Origin: Zoogloea oleivorans
GTDB lineage: Bacteria; Pseudomonadota; Gammaproteobacteria; Burkholderiales; Rhodocyclaceae
NCBI GenBank assembly: GCA_030157785.1
Contig: JAOAUC010000019.1
Span: 17,108-81,107 of the forward strand
Direction: 5' to 3'
DNA: 64,000 nt
The notes below the pieces were generated by a model. The model was not told the origin of the DNA and did no database searches. It saw nothing but the letters and a program-made list of their open reading frames with translations. Shown piece after piece: positions 39,050 through 47,542 of this stretch. Numbering within the stretch: position 1 is the stretch's first letter; each line of letters starts with the position of its first letter. The position numbers and the translations under genes are program-made.

Positions 39050-39778
39050 ATGAAACTCACCTTCGTGCGCTCGCTGCTTGCCACCCTTCTTTGTGCAGCG
39101 GGCCTCGCCCATGCGGCTGACGAAGCCTCGGTCAAGAAGAACCTGGAGAGCTTCCTCAACGCACCGGCCGTGGACAGCGTCAAGAAGACGCCCTACGGCG
39201 GGCTCTATGAAGTGGTGCTGAAATCCGGCGAGCTGCTGTACACCGACGCCAACGTGAGCTTCATCCTCGACGGCGCACTGATCGACGCCAAGACCCGCAA
39301 GAACGTCACCCAGGCCCGCATGGCCCAACTGCAGAAGATCGACTTCGCCAGCCTGCCCCTCGATCAGGCGATCAAGCAGGTACGCGGCAACGGCAAGCGG
39401 GTCATCGCGAGCTTCGAAGATCCGAACTGCGGCTACTGCAAGCGCCTCGCCAAGGACCTGCAAGGGCTGAAGGACGCCACCGTTTACACCTTCCTGTACC
39501 CGATCCTCAGCCCGGACTCCACCGAGAAATCAAAGAACATCTGGTGTGCCAAAGATCGCTCCGCGGCCTGGAACGACTGGATGACGGCCGGCAAGGTACC
39601 CGCTGCCGCCGCGGCCGGCTGCGACACCAGCGCCGTCGACAAGAACGTCGCCCTCGGCCAGAAGATCAAGGTGAGCGGCACGCCGACCATCTTCACTGCC
39701 GACGGCAACCGTCTGCCCGGCGCCGTTCCCCTTGCCCAGCTGGAACAGGCCATGACCCAGGCCGCCGGCGGCAAGTAA
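39050..39778 (+). CDS. dsbC: Periplasmic disulfide isomerase DsbC
   Basis: A 242-residue exported thioredoxin-fold protein. Signal peptide (MKLTFVRSLLATLLCAAGLAHA), N-terminal dimerisation domain, then the active site C-G-Y-C in EDPNCGYCKRL and the cis-Pro loop SGTPTIF. A second cysteine pair (IWCAKD, AAGCDT) matches DsbC. GGAG precedes the ATG; a longer open frame is rejected for that reason. Confidence 0.93.
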   Translation: MKLTFVRSLLATLLCAAGLAHAADEASVKKNLESFLNAPAVDSVKKTPYGGLYEVVLKSGELLYTDANVSFILDGALIDAKTRKNVTQARMAQLQKIDFASLPLDQAIKQVRGNGKRVIASFEDPNCGYCKRLAKDLQGLKDATVYTFLYPILSPDSTEKSKNIWCAKDRSAAWNDWMTAGKVPAAAAAGCDTSAVDKNVALGQKIKVSGTPTIFTADGNRLPGAVPLAQLEQAMTQAAGGK

Positions 39779-39799
39779 GCCACCAGCCGGCCTGCACGC

Positions 39800-40666
39800 T
39801 CAGGCCGCCTCGCGAGGGCGGCGCGGCCTGGGCAGCGGCAGGCAGGCGGGCGCAGGACGCCCGACCAGATAGCCCTGCAGCCAATCCACGCCAGCATCCC
39901 GGGCCACCTGCAACTGCAAGGGATTTTCGATGCACTGGCAGGCCACCAGGGCACCCAGGCGGCGAATCTCCCCGTTGAGTTCCGTCATCACCCGCTTGGC
40001 CAGGCTCAGATGCCCGGCATGGCCAATCAAGCTGCGATCCAGCTTCACGATGTCCGGCGCCAAGGATTCCAGCCGCTCCAGATCCGCCGTGTGGCGCCCA
40101 AAGTTGTCGATGGCGATCCGGTAACCCCGCTCCCGGTAACCCGCCAGCGCCCGCACCAGCCGGGGCAGGTTCTCGAAACCGTCATCCGACACCTCCATCA
40201 CGATCCGCTCCGGCGTCAGCCCGCAACGAGTCAGGATGGACTCGAACACCTGGCCATGGTGTTCGCGCACCGCACGCAGCAACTGGGGATGAACGTTCAG
40301 GGACAGGAAGCCGCCGTGCTGCTCCCGCTCCTGCAAAAAGTTCAGGGCGTGCAGCGTGCGTACCAGGCGGTCGAGATGCACCAGCTCCTCATCACCCCGG
40401 GCACTGAGGAAGACTGCCGACGGCGGCAAGTCGGGCTCACCGCCTTCCAGCAACTGGAGATGGGCCTCATGCCCGATCACCTGCCCGCTGGCACTGGCCA
40501 CCACCGGCTGGAACAGGGTGCCCAGCAAGCAGTTGCCGAATCGTACCTGTACCCGGCCATCGGCCAGTTCGAAACTGTCTTCACCCGCTCCACCGCTGGT
40601 CAGCCGGCTGCGCTTGTTGAAGTAATGGACGAGTTCGGTCAGGGGCACGGGAGTCTCCGGATGCAT
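39800..40666 (-). CDS. Degenerate EAL-domain protein (probably inactive, c-di-GMP sensor-like)
   Basis: 288 residues, almost all one EAL domain. The active-site residues are altered: E-A-L reads E-A-H (67-69), the D-D-F-G pair reads D-N-F-G (Asn188), and the E-G-V-E motif reads Q-C-I-E (Gln244). Asn124, Glu158 and Lys208 remain. Loss of the metal-binding Asp and a catalytic Glu predicts no phosphodiesterase activity, leaving ligand binding or protein contact. No transmembrane or PAS part. It is convergent with dsbC. Confidence 0.85.
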   Translation of the reverse strand: MHPETPVPLTELVHYFNKRSRLTSGGAGEDSFELADGRVQVRFGNCLLGTLFQPVVASASGQVIGHEAHLQLLEGGEPDLPPSAVFLSARGDEELVHLDRLVRTLHALNFLQEREQHGGFLSLNVHPQLLRAVREHHGQVFESILTRCGLTPERIVMEVSDDGFENLPRLVRALAGYRERGYRIAIDNFGRHTADLERLESLAPDIVKLDRSLIGHAGHLSLAKRVMTELNGEIRRLGALVACQCIENPLQLQVARDAGVDWLQGYLVGRPAPACLPLPRPRRPREAA

Positions 40667-40786
40667 GCGAGTACGGTGGCGTCAAAAATACGGACGCGAG
40701 CTTCGCACGATACGGGGCACGTCCAGACTGACGAACCAAGAATTTACGCAAAAGTTATTACAAATCTACGGACTCACCCATCCGCA

Positions 40787-42016
40787 CTAACGGGGCACCT
40801 GATCCCGCGGCCACAGCACCCACATTTCGCCCTTCTGACGCATTCGTCCGGCCAAAGCGCCGGCCTCGGCACCGAAACCCCAGTAGAAGTCGCCCCTGAC
40901 ACCGCCCTTGATCGCGCTGCCCGTATCCTGGGCCAGCATCAGCCGCTGCAGCGGCTGAGCGCTGTTCGGATGGGTGGTGGCCAGAAACACTGGCGCACCC
41001 AGCGGAATACTGCGCGGATCGACCGCCAGGCTGCGCCCTTCCGTCAACGGCTGGCCGAGCGCGCCCACCGGCCCGGCGTTCGAGCTCGGCCCTTCACGGA
41101 AAAAGATGTAGCTCGGGTTGGCATTGAGCATTTCCTGCAAGCGGTTCGGATTGGCTTTAGCCCAGTTCTTGATGCCCTCCATGGACGCCTGCTCGACCCG
41201 CAACTCCCCCTTGTCGGCCAACCAGCGACCGATCGACTGATAGGGATGGCCGTTGGTGTCCGCGTAGGCAAGGCGAACCACGCTGCCATCGGGCAACTGC
41301 ACCCGCCCGGACCCCTGCACCTGCAGGAAAAACAACTCGACCGCATCCTCGGCATAGAGAATCGTCTTGCCGGCGAACTTGTCCTTGAGCCGGTCCACAT
41401 CGGCACGGGAATAATACGGCACGACCTTGTTACCGACGAGCCGGCCACGCACCCGCTGGCCCTTCAGATCCGGATACACCTCTCCGAGATCAACGCTCAA
41501 CAGATCATCCGGCACCCCCAGCACCGGCCAGGCGTAAGCCTTCGAGCGGGTCCGGCTACCCTTGATCAAGGGCTCGTAATAGCCCGTGATGAGGCCTTCG
41601 CGGCTCCCGTCCGGATTCACCACGCGCCAGGGAAGCAGCCGCGCTTCCATGAAGCTGCGCACTGCCGCTACTGCGGGGCGTTCGCCCAGGCCGCGGGCCG
41701 CCTCGCACACCGGCTGCCACACGGCCTGCCTGGCCAGCGCCCGGCACGAAGCCTGGAAGGCCGGCCACGCCTCGCCCAGCGGATCATTCCCCCAGCCGGG
41801 CAGATCGCCCCAACTGGCTGACAGCAGCGGCCTGCCAAGGGGCAGCGGTGCCGGCGCCGTACCGGACGCAATCGGCGCGGTTGACGGCGTCGCCACCGGC
41901 GCAGCGGGCTTGCAGCCCGGGCAACCCGGCTCGCTTGCCGGCCTCGGCGCACTCGCGCAGGCCGACAGCAAAAGCACGGACAGAACAAGGGAAAGGCGGG
42001 GAAAAGTACTAAACAT
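40787..42016 (-). CDS. mltA: Membrane-bound lytic murein transglycosylase A
   Basis: A 409-residue outer-membrane lipoprotein that cleaves peptidoglycan to 1,6-anhydro products. Lipobox LLSAC follows MFSTFPRLSLVLSVL. The barrel contains GLITGYYEPLIKGSRT and the 3D domain AQDTGSAIKGGVRGDFYWG, which holds the catalytic Asp. The chosen ATG gives the signal peptide; the longer open frame does not. Confidence 0.94.
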   Translation of the reverse strand: MFSTFPRLSLVLSVLLLSACASAPRPASEPGCPGCKPAAPVATPSTAPIASGTAPAPLPLGRPLLSASWGDLPGWGNDPLGEAWPAFQASCRALARQAVWQPVCEAARGLGERPAVAAVRSFMEARLLPWRVVNPDGSREGLITGYYEPLIKGSRTRSKAYAWPVLGVPDDLLSVDLGEVYPDLKGQRVRGRLVGNKVVPYYSRADVDRLKDKFAGKTILYAEDAVELFFLQVQGSGRVQLPDGSVVRLAYADTNGHPYQSIGRWLADKGELRVEQASMEGIKNWAKANPNRLQEMLNANPSYIFFREGPSSNAGPVGALGQPLTEGRSLAVDPRSIPLGAPVFLATTHPNSAQPLQRLMLAQDTGSAIKGGVRGDFYWGFGAEAGALAGRMRQKGEMWVLWPRDQVPR

Positions 42017-42126
42017 GGATGGGGTAAACTCGCGGTTTGCAATCAATACCCGCCCGAGTATAACCACCGGTTCGCCGGCCCGGGCCCTGCGCGGCCCGAA
42101 AAACAAGGATACGGACGCCCCTTCCC

Positions 42127-42990
42127 ATGACTGACCTGACCCAGTTCCTCACCCACGCCGAACAGCTCCTTGAGCGCCTCGAACACCTCCTCCCGGCCGC
42201 CCCGAGCGCCCCCGACTGGAACGCCTCGACCGCCTTCCGCTGGCGCCGCAAGGGCAACGGGGCCGCCCTGGTAGCGATCCCGCGCCCGCACCAGATCCGC
42301 CTCGACAACCTGCAGGACATCGACGACAAGAAGGAGCGCATCGTCGCCAACACGCGCCAGTTCCTGGCTGGCAAGCGGGCCAACAACGTGCTCCTAACCG
42401 GTGCCCGGGGCACTGGCAAGTCCTCGCTGGTCAAGGCCCTGCTGACCGAATTCGCCGACCAGGGCCTGCGCCTCATCGAGGTGGACAAGGACGATCTGAT
42501 CGACCTGGCCGACATCGTCGAGCTGGTCGAAGGCCGCCCCGAGCGCTTCATCATCTTTACCGACGACCTCTCGTTCGAGGACGGAGAGCCGGCCTACAAG
42601 GCCCTCAAGAGCGTCCTCGACGGCTCCGTCGCGGCGGTATCGGAGAACGTGCTGATCTACGCCACCTCCAACCGCCGTCACCTGATGCCGGAATACTTCG
42701 ACGAAAACGCTGCCACCAAGCACAAGGACGGCGAGGTGCATCCTGCCGAGGCGGTCGAAGAGAAGATCTCCCTGTCCGAGCGCTTCGGCCTGTGGATCTC
42801 CTTCTACCCCTTCAGCCAGGACGAATACCTGAAAGTGGTTAGCCACTGGCTGGGCGAATTCGGCGTGCCGGCCGACGCCATTCCCACATCCCGCGGCGAG
42901 GCCCTCCAATGGGCGCTCATGCGCGGCTCGCGCAGCGGCCGGGTGGCCTGGCAGTTCGCCCGCGACTACGCCGGACGGTTCGAAGCATGA
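42127..42990 (+). CDS. DUF815 AAA+ ATPase
   Basis: A 287-residue cytoplasmic ATPase. Walker A GARGTGKSSLVKAL near residue 97, Walker B-like RFIIFTDDLSFEDGE near 140 and sensor region VLIYATSNRRHLMPEYF are present, matching the DUF815 family. Its role is not established. It lies upstream of, and overlaps by 4 bp, the Nudix fusion gene, an arrangement common in betaproteobacteria, so a joint housekeeping job is likely. Confidence 0.85.
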   Translation: MTDLTQFLTHAEQLLERLEHLLPAAPSAPDWNASTAFRWRRKGNGAALVAIPRPHQIRLDNLQDIDDKKERIVANTRQFLAGKRANNVLLTGARGTGKSSLVKALLTEFADQGLRLIEVDKDDLIDLADIVELVEGRPERFIIFTDDLSFEDGEPAYKALKSVLDGSVAAVSENVLIYATSNRRHLMPEYFDENAATKHKDGEVHPAEAVEEKISLSERFGLWISFYPFSQDEYLKVVSHWLGEFGVPADAIPTSRGEALQWALMRGSRSGRVAWQFARDYAGRFEA

Positions 42991-43925
42991 AGAAGATTGT
43001 GCATGTGGCGGCCGCGGTGATCACCCGGCCGGATGGCAGCTTCCTGGTCGGCCAGCGCGCCGCCGACACCTTCTACCCGGGCTACTGGGAGTTTCCCGGC
43101 GGCAAGGTCGAAGCCGGCGAAACTCCGCGGGAAGCCCTGATCCGTGAGCTGAACGAAGAGCTCGACATGGAAGTGGACGTAGCCTGGCCGTGGCTGACAC
43201 GGGAGCACGTGTACGAACACGCCCACGTCAACCTGCACTTCTTCGAGGTGCCGGCCTGGCACGGCGAAATCCATGACCGCGTCCACGCCGCCCTGAGCTG
43301 GCAGCATGCCGACACAATGAGCGTCGCACCAATGCTGCCCGCCAACGGCCCTATCCTCAAGGCCCTGCGCCTGCCGCGGATCATGGGCATCACCCACGCG
43401 GGCGAGATCGGCATCGACGCCCAACTGGCACAACTCGACACCGCCCTGACCGGCGGCCTGCGTCTGGTGCAGATCCGCGAGCCGGATCTGGCGCCGGCAG
43501 AACGGGAAGCCTTCGCCCGGGCTGTTGTTGGACGTTGCCGGCGCGCGGGCGCCATCGCGCTGGTGAACGGGGATCTCGAACTGGCCCGGCTTATCGGCGC
43601 CGATGGCGTGCACCTGCCCGGCCATCAACTGACGGCGCTGGAGTCACGGCCGGATTTCGAATGGGTCGGGACCGCCTGCCACAGTCGCGCAGAGCTGGAA
43701 AAAGCCGCCGGACTCGAACTCGATTACGCGCTGCTCGGCGCCGTCAAACCGACCCTCACCCACCCGGAACGGCCGGCGCTCGGCTGGGAGGCCTTTAGCG
43801 AAATGGTGCGTACGCTGCCGCTGCCTGTGTTCGCCCTCGGCGGGCTGACACCCGAAGAGCTGAACACGGCGAAGGCCGCCGGTGCCCACGGCATTGCGGC
43901 GATCCGGGCGATCTGGAAGGACTGA
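42987..43925 (+). CDS. Nudix hydrolase fused to thiamine-phosphate-synthase-like domain
   Basis: A 312-residue two-domain enzyme. Residues 1-130 are MutT-like with a complete Nudix box (GGKVEAGETPREALIRELNE then E-L-D-M), predicted to clean oxidised nucleotides such as 8-oxo-dGTP. Residues about 135-312 form a TenI/ThiE-like TIM barrel (GLRLVQIREPDL, ADGVHLPG, PVFALGGLTPEEL). This fusion is found in several betaproteobacteria and gammaproteobacteria; the barrel's own reaction is unclear. The ATG overlaps the DUF815 stop. Confidence 0.88.
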   Translation: MKKIVHVAAAVITRPDGSFLVGQRAADTFYPGYWEFPGGKVEAGETPREALIRELNEELDMEVDVAWPWLTREHVYEHAHVNLHFFEVPAWHGEIHDRVHAALSWQHADTMSVAPMLPANGPILKALRLPRIMGITHAGEIGIDAQLAQLDTALTGGLRLVQIREPDLAPAEREAFARAVVGRCRRAGAIALVNGDLELARLIGADGVHLPGHQLTALESRPDFEWVGTACHSRAELEKAAGLELDYALLGAVKPTLTHPERPALGWEAFSEMVRTLPLPVFALGGLTPEELNTAKAAGAHGIAAIRAIWKD

Positions 43926-43961
43926 AAAGGGAGAGTGTGGACTGGGAGGCCCGACAGCCGC

Positions 43962-44168
43962 TCAGTGACCGGGACGGGCGAGCGGGTCGGTTTCGTCGTC
44001 GAGGGGCGTTTCCCCTTCAACCCGATAGGCATCCGAAGCCCAGGCGCCCAGATCGATCAGGCGGCAACGGTCGGAACAAAAGGGACGATGAGGGCTTTGC
44101 GGCCCCCACACGACACTGGCGCCACAAGTCGGGCATTTGACCTGGCGCGGCTTGGTGGTTTCGTTCAC
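43962..44168 (-). CDS. yacG: DNA gyrase inhibitor YacG
   Basis: A 68-residue zinc protein with C-P-T-C near the N-terminus and [15 protein letters not shown], the four-cysteine YacG signature, and an acidic tail. YacG binds GyrB and blocks DNA binding. It is convergent with the Nudix gene and is the last recognisable backbone gene before the accessory region. Confidence 0.93.
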   Translation of the reverse strand: MNETTKPRQVKCPTCGASVVWGPQSPHRPFCSDRCRLIDLGAWASDAYRVEGETPLDDETDPLARPGH

Positions 44169-44570
44169 AGATTGCAGAAAGTAATATTGAAAAACAACAT
44201 AAGCTATTGTTTTTTATATAGGATTTAGAAGCCTATTTTCGGCAGCTACACATCCAGCTACACACATTCGCAGAGCGTCTGCTGACGTGCTCAGCGGCAC
44301 GTTCTGCTGCGAGCTAGCTCACGAAGATGCTGTGTGCTCAAGAGCTTCGTGCTGATTATCGGTTGAGCACCCACGACGTGTTCACATCGTCTCGAGAACA
44401 TGGCCTCTCGCAACAAGGCAAGGGACTAAGGAGACTCAGCCAAGCAGACGCAGACAGGCCGCGTTTGCTCCCACACCCGACGGAGAACGCCCTCTGAACT
44501 GGGCCAGACAGCAGGCTACATATACTAAACTGTACTACATTTTGTACATATCACTTAGCTGGAGCCTGCC
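44169..44570. other. Gene-free junction between backbone and accessory region
   Basis: About 400 bp with no supported gene and clearly lower GC at its left part. It holds a weak AAAACAA/TTGTTTT stem near 44190-44212, and a 10-nt direct repeat CAGCTACACA at 44243 and 44255. Two TGTAC half-sites 12 bp apart (44531, 44543) precede the antitoxin gene, and GGAG at 44561 is its ribosome-binding site. No tRNA or clear att site is visible. Confidence 0.6.
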
Positions 44571-44867
44571 ATGGCTTTCTCAGTCAATGACGTAATTCCA
44601 CTTTCCCAAGCCAACCTGTCAGAGCTAGCCGACCAGGTCGAAGCCGGTGCAGAGAAGATCATCACCAAGAACGGCGAGAGCTACGTCGCTCTGATCGACG
44701 CTCAACGACTCGATCACTACCACCGCATTGAGCGGGCTCAAATCTATCTTCAACTGCTCGATGAAGCAGGTAAAGGACTTGACGACATCGCAGCAGGTCG
44801 CGTTGCAGACGCCACGACTGCCTTGCAGGCAATCAAGCGACGCAGAGCACTCAAGACGAGCGGCTGA
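44571..44867 (+). CDS. Phd/YefM-type antitoxin
   Basis: A 98-residue protein. Residues 1-60 (DVIPLSQANLSELADQVEAG...KIITKNGESYVALID) follow the Phd fold pattern of DNA-binding antitoxins, where the N-terminus binds the operator and the C-terminus wraps the toxin. RBS GGAG 6 nt upstream. The toxin gene that should follow is broken (stop at codon 5 and IS insertion), leaving an orphan antitoxin. TGTAC half-sites upstream may be its operator. Confidence 0.8.
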   Translation: MAFSVNDVIPLSQANLSELADQVEAGAEKIITKNGESYVALIDAQRLDHYHRIERAQIYLQLLDEAGKGLDDIAAGRVADATTALQAIKRRRALKTSG

Positions 44868-44870
44868 CCA

Positions 44871-44942
44871 ATGCCGTCCGAGTAAAGCGCAGTCAAATTT
44901 ACCAAACACTTTGAGTGCAATCTCAGGGACATCGAACGCCTC
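44871..44942 (+). pseudogene. 5' remnant of a RelE/ParE-type toxin gene cut by an IS element
   Basis: Three bases after the antitoxin stop an ATG opens MPSE, then a TAA, then in the same frame SAVKFTKHFECNLRDIERL, which resembles the N-terminus of RelE/ParE toxins (short strand, then a helix with charged residues). The frame then runs into the IS3-type terminal repeat at 44943. The early stop and the truncation both indicate loss of function; a downstream start avoiding the stop is also possible. No 3' part of the toxin is convincing after the IS. Confidence 0.55.
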
Positions 44943-45687
44943 TCAAACGCCCCAGGTTTCCTCGACGGTCCCGTTCCTCAAAAGATACCGCCGTTCGTAC
45001 TCGACCAGCGACAGTTGGTCGTTGTTGCTGTGCCTGCGTTTCGGGCTATAGAACAACTCAATGTAATCGAACACATCCGCCCGTGCCGCGTCCAGGGTCA
45101 GGTAAATCTGGCGCTTGATCCGCTCTCGCTTGAGAAGCTGGAAGAAGCTCTCAACCACGGCATTGTCGTGGCAGTTTCCGCGCCGGCTCATGCTCGGTTT
45201 CAATTGATGCGCTTTGAGGAAGTCCTGCCAGTCGTGGCAGCTGAACTGGCTCCCCTGATCGGAATGCACCAGCACCTCCTGCACGGGTTTTCGGCGCCAG
45301 ACCGCCATCAGCAAGGCGCCGATTCCATCCCGGCCCACGGCATGCGAGTGACCAGCCAACGATCTGCCGTGAGAACAGATCCAGCACCACCAACAGATAT
45401 AGCCAGCCCTCGTGCGTGCGGATGTAAGTGATGCCGGTTAACCAAACCGTGTTGAGTTCAGCAACATCCAAAGCCCGCTTGAGGTGGTTCGGTGCCACTA
45501 CCGCCGGCTTCCCGCTGCGAAACCCGGGCCGACGAGCGTAGCCCGTCTGGGACCTCCAGCTGGCCTGACGCATCAGCCGGGCCGCCACTTCCGCGACCGG
45601 ATGACCCCGATCCGTCACCTGACGGACCGCCTCGGTCTTGAACACTTCCGTGAAACGTTGCTGCGACTTCTTCGCTTCCATGAACAT
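44943..45687 (-). pseudogene. Degenerate IS3-family transposase (orfA/orfB deletion fusion)
   Basis: The first reading frame starts like OrfA (KKSQQRFTEVFKTEAVRQ, RGHPVAEVAARL), jumps directly into the middle of OrfB (RQASWRSQTGYARRPGF... LNTVWLTGITYIRTHEGWLYL, normally TDITYI) and then loses frame near 45355. The rest of OrfB continues in another frame with the DDE-domain end (HSDQGSQFS, NCHDNAVVESFF, YNxxRRHS-like SPKRRHSNNDQ). Thus the OrfA C-terminus and OrfB N-terminus are deleted and one frameshift follows. Confidence 0.85.
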
Positions 45688-45746
45688 CTCCGATTTGCCT
45701 CAGTTGTGAGGCCACAGGGTGTCTAGGAAACCCGGGGCGATTCATT
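44943..45746 (-). mobile_element. Internally deleted IS3-family element with both ends retained
   Basis: The outer ends match as inverted repeats: TGAATCGCCCCGGGTTTCCT read inward from 45746, and TCAAACGCCCCAGGTTTCCT read inward from 44943. At 804 bp it is about 400 bp shorter than a full IS3-group element (about 1.2 kb). No clear 3-4 bp target duplication is seen (CTC versus TTC). It may be moved in trans by an intact relative. Confidence 0.85.
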
Positions 45747-45788
45747 CTCAAGTTCGTACAAGACGATGAGTCAAACGCGCACCTCAAC

Positions 45789-45817
45789 TTGTCGAAGCAC
45801 GTTCTATCTACTATACA
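45789..45817 (+). promoter_or_regulatory. Putative promoter of the four-gene operon
   Basis: TTGTCG (45789-45794), 17-bp spacer, TATACA (45812-45817), four of six consensus matches in each box. A start near 45825 would give a leader of about 70 nt before the first ATG, which has a GGAGA ribosome-binding site. Confidence 0.5.
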
Positions 45818-45895
45818 TAGTTAGAAGTTTGTCCCGACTAAAGACTCACGCCAAGGGGCATACTCTTACCACATAACTCGCTCACAGGAGAGATC

Positions 45896-46753
45896 ATGGC
45901 AAACCTTTGGCTTGACTCAATCATTGGCAACGCGGCACTTCAGACATCCGAGTACGGGCCGCTTGAGGACGCAGCTAAGTGTTTGTACCCTGATGGTTTG
46001 TACAGTCAGGCCAAAACGCTTTTCAATCAGATCGCTACAAATACCGAAACATCGGACCGATCAGTAAAAATCGCGAGACTCGGACTCGCCGATCTTGAAA
46101 TGCTTGTCGGTGACATGCAGAATTCAAAGCAGCTTTATCTCTCCCTCCAACCAGCTTTTTCGACACACTCCGAGCCTGGCGCATCTGCATTGATTCTCAA
46201 ACGGCTGGGCTGGATTGCGGGAAGCTTCGATGATTTTAATGAGGCACAGAAGCACTTAGATGAGGGATTTAAGCTAGTAGCTTCTGGACAAAGCCCATAT
46301 GCTCATGCGTTCCTTGAGTACGCACAGGCAATGGTCATTTTTAAGCAAGGGCGATTTTCTGACGCTCTTGCCTTCGCGACTCAATGCGAAGCACGACGGT
46401 GGTCAATTGGTGACACACATGGGGTTGCAGCCGCTCGCGTTGGGATTGCGAAAATTTCATTCGCAATGGGGAATATCGGACGGGCATGTGAGGCCATGAA
46501 CTCTGCCCTTGAGCTTTTCGCAACGTTGAAGAATGACGCCTGCGTGGCAGCTGTCTCTACGCACATGGGAGCTCTTGCGGGAGCCATTTTGATAGATCGT
46601 GCGAAATTTGCTGGCGCTTTGCCTGGCTGCTCGGGTGCCGATGGAGGAGCCGCTATTCTGAAGGCACTGAAAGCGTTCACCAGCACGGGGAAGCGCACGG
46701 AGCCGAATCCAGTAAGAGTTGTCGTTCGATCTGTGGACTCGTGGCCGGGCTAA
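45896..46753 (+). CDS. TPR-like helical repeat protein, first gene of an unrecognised operon
   Basis: 285 residues, soluble, no signal peptide. Residues about 25-235 are repeated helix pairs with TPR-like spacing (LYSQAKTLFNQIATNTE, LKRLGWIAGSFDDFNEAQKHLDEGF, EYAQAMVIFKQGRFSDALAFA, GIAKISFAMGNIGRACEAMNSAL), suggesting a protein-binding scaffold. The C-terminus is basic. Codon use is more AT-rich than in the backbone. The next gene starts 3 bp after its stop. No specific family is recognised. Confidence 0.75.
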   Translation: MANLWLDSIIGNAALQTSEYGPLEDAAKCLYPDGLYSQAKTLFNQIATNTETSDRSVKIARLGLADLEMLVGDMQNSKQLYLSLQPAFSTHSEPGASALILKRLGWIAGSFDDFNEAQKHLDEGFKLVASGQSPYAHAFLEYAQAMVIFKQGRFSDALAFATQCEARRWSIGDTHGVAAARVGIAKISFAMGNIGRACEAMNSALELFATLKNDACVAAVSTHMGALAGAILIDRAKFAGALPGCSGADGGAAILKALKAFTSTGKRTEPNPVRVVVRSVDSWPG

Positions 46754-46756
46754 CTT

Positions 46757-47542
46757 ATGAACCTGAGTGAGTTCTGCGTGCGCAAGAGCATTGAACTTGA
46801 TGCGCTTCTCATGGAAATAAAGAACGAATTTTCACCAGAATTAGTTGTGATAGGGGGTTCGCTTGCCGAAGGATTCGGCAACGCGACCTCTGACTTAGAT
46901 ATCTATTGCTTCACATTCGCCCCACCGAAAATAGAAGCGGGATTTCAACTAGTGGGAGGGGATTCGACTTTTTACCGACAAGTTCGGTACACCAACGAAA
47001 TACGTACAGACCTAAAGATACTCCCTATCCAGCAACTAAAGACGTTACAAAAGGCCTTATTAAGCGCAAACGTTTCAAACGGTAGTTCTCAAGAAACTTT
47101 TATCTCCGACGAATTACTCGTTACAGCACAGAGGATCACGTGCGGCTTGACGACTTATCGAACCCATCGAGGTTGGCGTTTAGAATCTTTGTTGCTAAAT
47201 ATAAGAAACCAGCTTCAAGCCTATCTCGTTAGATTGTGCGCATTCCGTCGCGACATGAATCGCGCCATAGCTGCGGAAGAAACGAACTCATTTGTATATC
47301 GCCTCCGATCCGCGGTGCGCGCAATCGAGGCCGAAATTGACCGGCAGCTTGCACATCAAGGCCAGCTCAATGTCCGATTTGACAAATGGAGGCTACAAAA
47401 GGCACGAGCAATTGCGTCACACCACCCGCACATAGAACGCGTGCTCAAAGAAGTTAGCGAACATTTATCAACAAATGCAGAGCTGATGGAATCCTTGAAT
47501 TTTATAGACGAAAAAATTATTCTTCTTCTGGCTGCCAAATGA
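46757..47542 (+). CDS. MNT-type nucleotidyltransferase-fold protein
   Basis: 261 residues. Residues about 30-52 carry the pol-beta nucleotidyltransferase signature GGSLAEGFGNATSDLDIY (GGS, then Asp-x-Asp), and a third acidic residue may be in IRTDLKIL near 90. The rest is helical (residues 130-255), in the way of substrate-binding or HEPN-like C-terminal domains, without an obvious R-x4-6-H motif. Such enzymes transfer NMP to small molecules, proteins or RNA. Part of a tightly packed operon; its stop overlaps the next ATG by 4 bp. Confidence 0.72.
   Translation: MNLSEFCVRKSIELDALLMEIKNEFSPELVVIGGSLAEGFGNATSDLDIYCFTFAPPKIEAGFQLVGGDSTFYRQVRYTNEIRTDLKILPIQQLKTLQKALLSANVSNGSSQETFISDELLVTAQRITCGLTTYRTHRGWRLESLLLNIRNQLQAYLVRLCAFRRDMNRAIAAEETNSFVYRLRSAVRAIEAEIDRQLAHQGQLNVRFDKWRLQKARAIASHHPHIERVLKEVSEHLSTNAELMESLNFIDEKIILLLAAK

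Noticed and set aside
44937..45750. Target-site duplication of the IS3-type element
   Set aside because: Flanks are CTC on the left and TTC on the right, not identical, so no duplication can be claimed.
45747..45830. 3' fragment of the interrupted toxin after the IS
   Set aside because: One frame reads LKFVQDDESNAHLNLSKHVL and ends soon after, but it does not resemble the end of RelE/ParE toxins, so it is not called.
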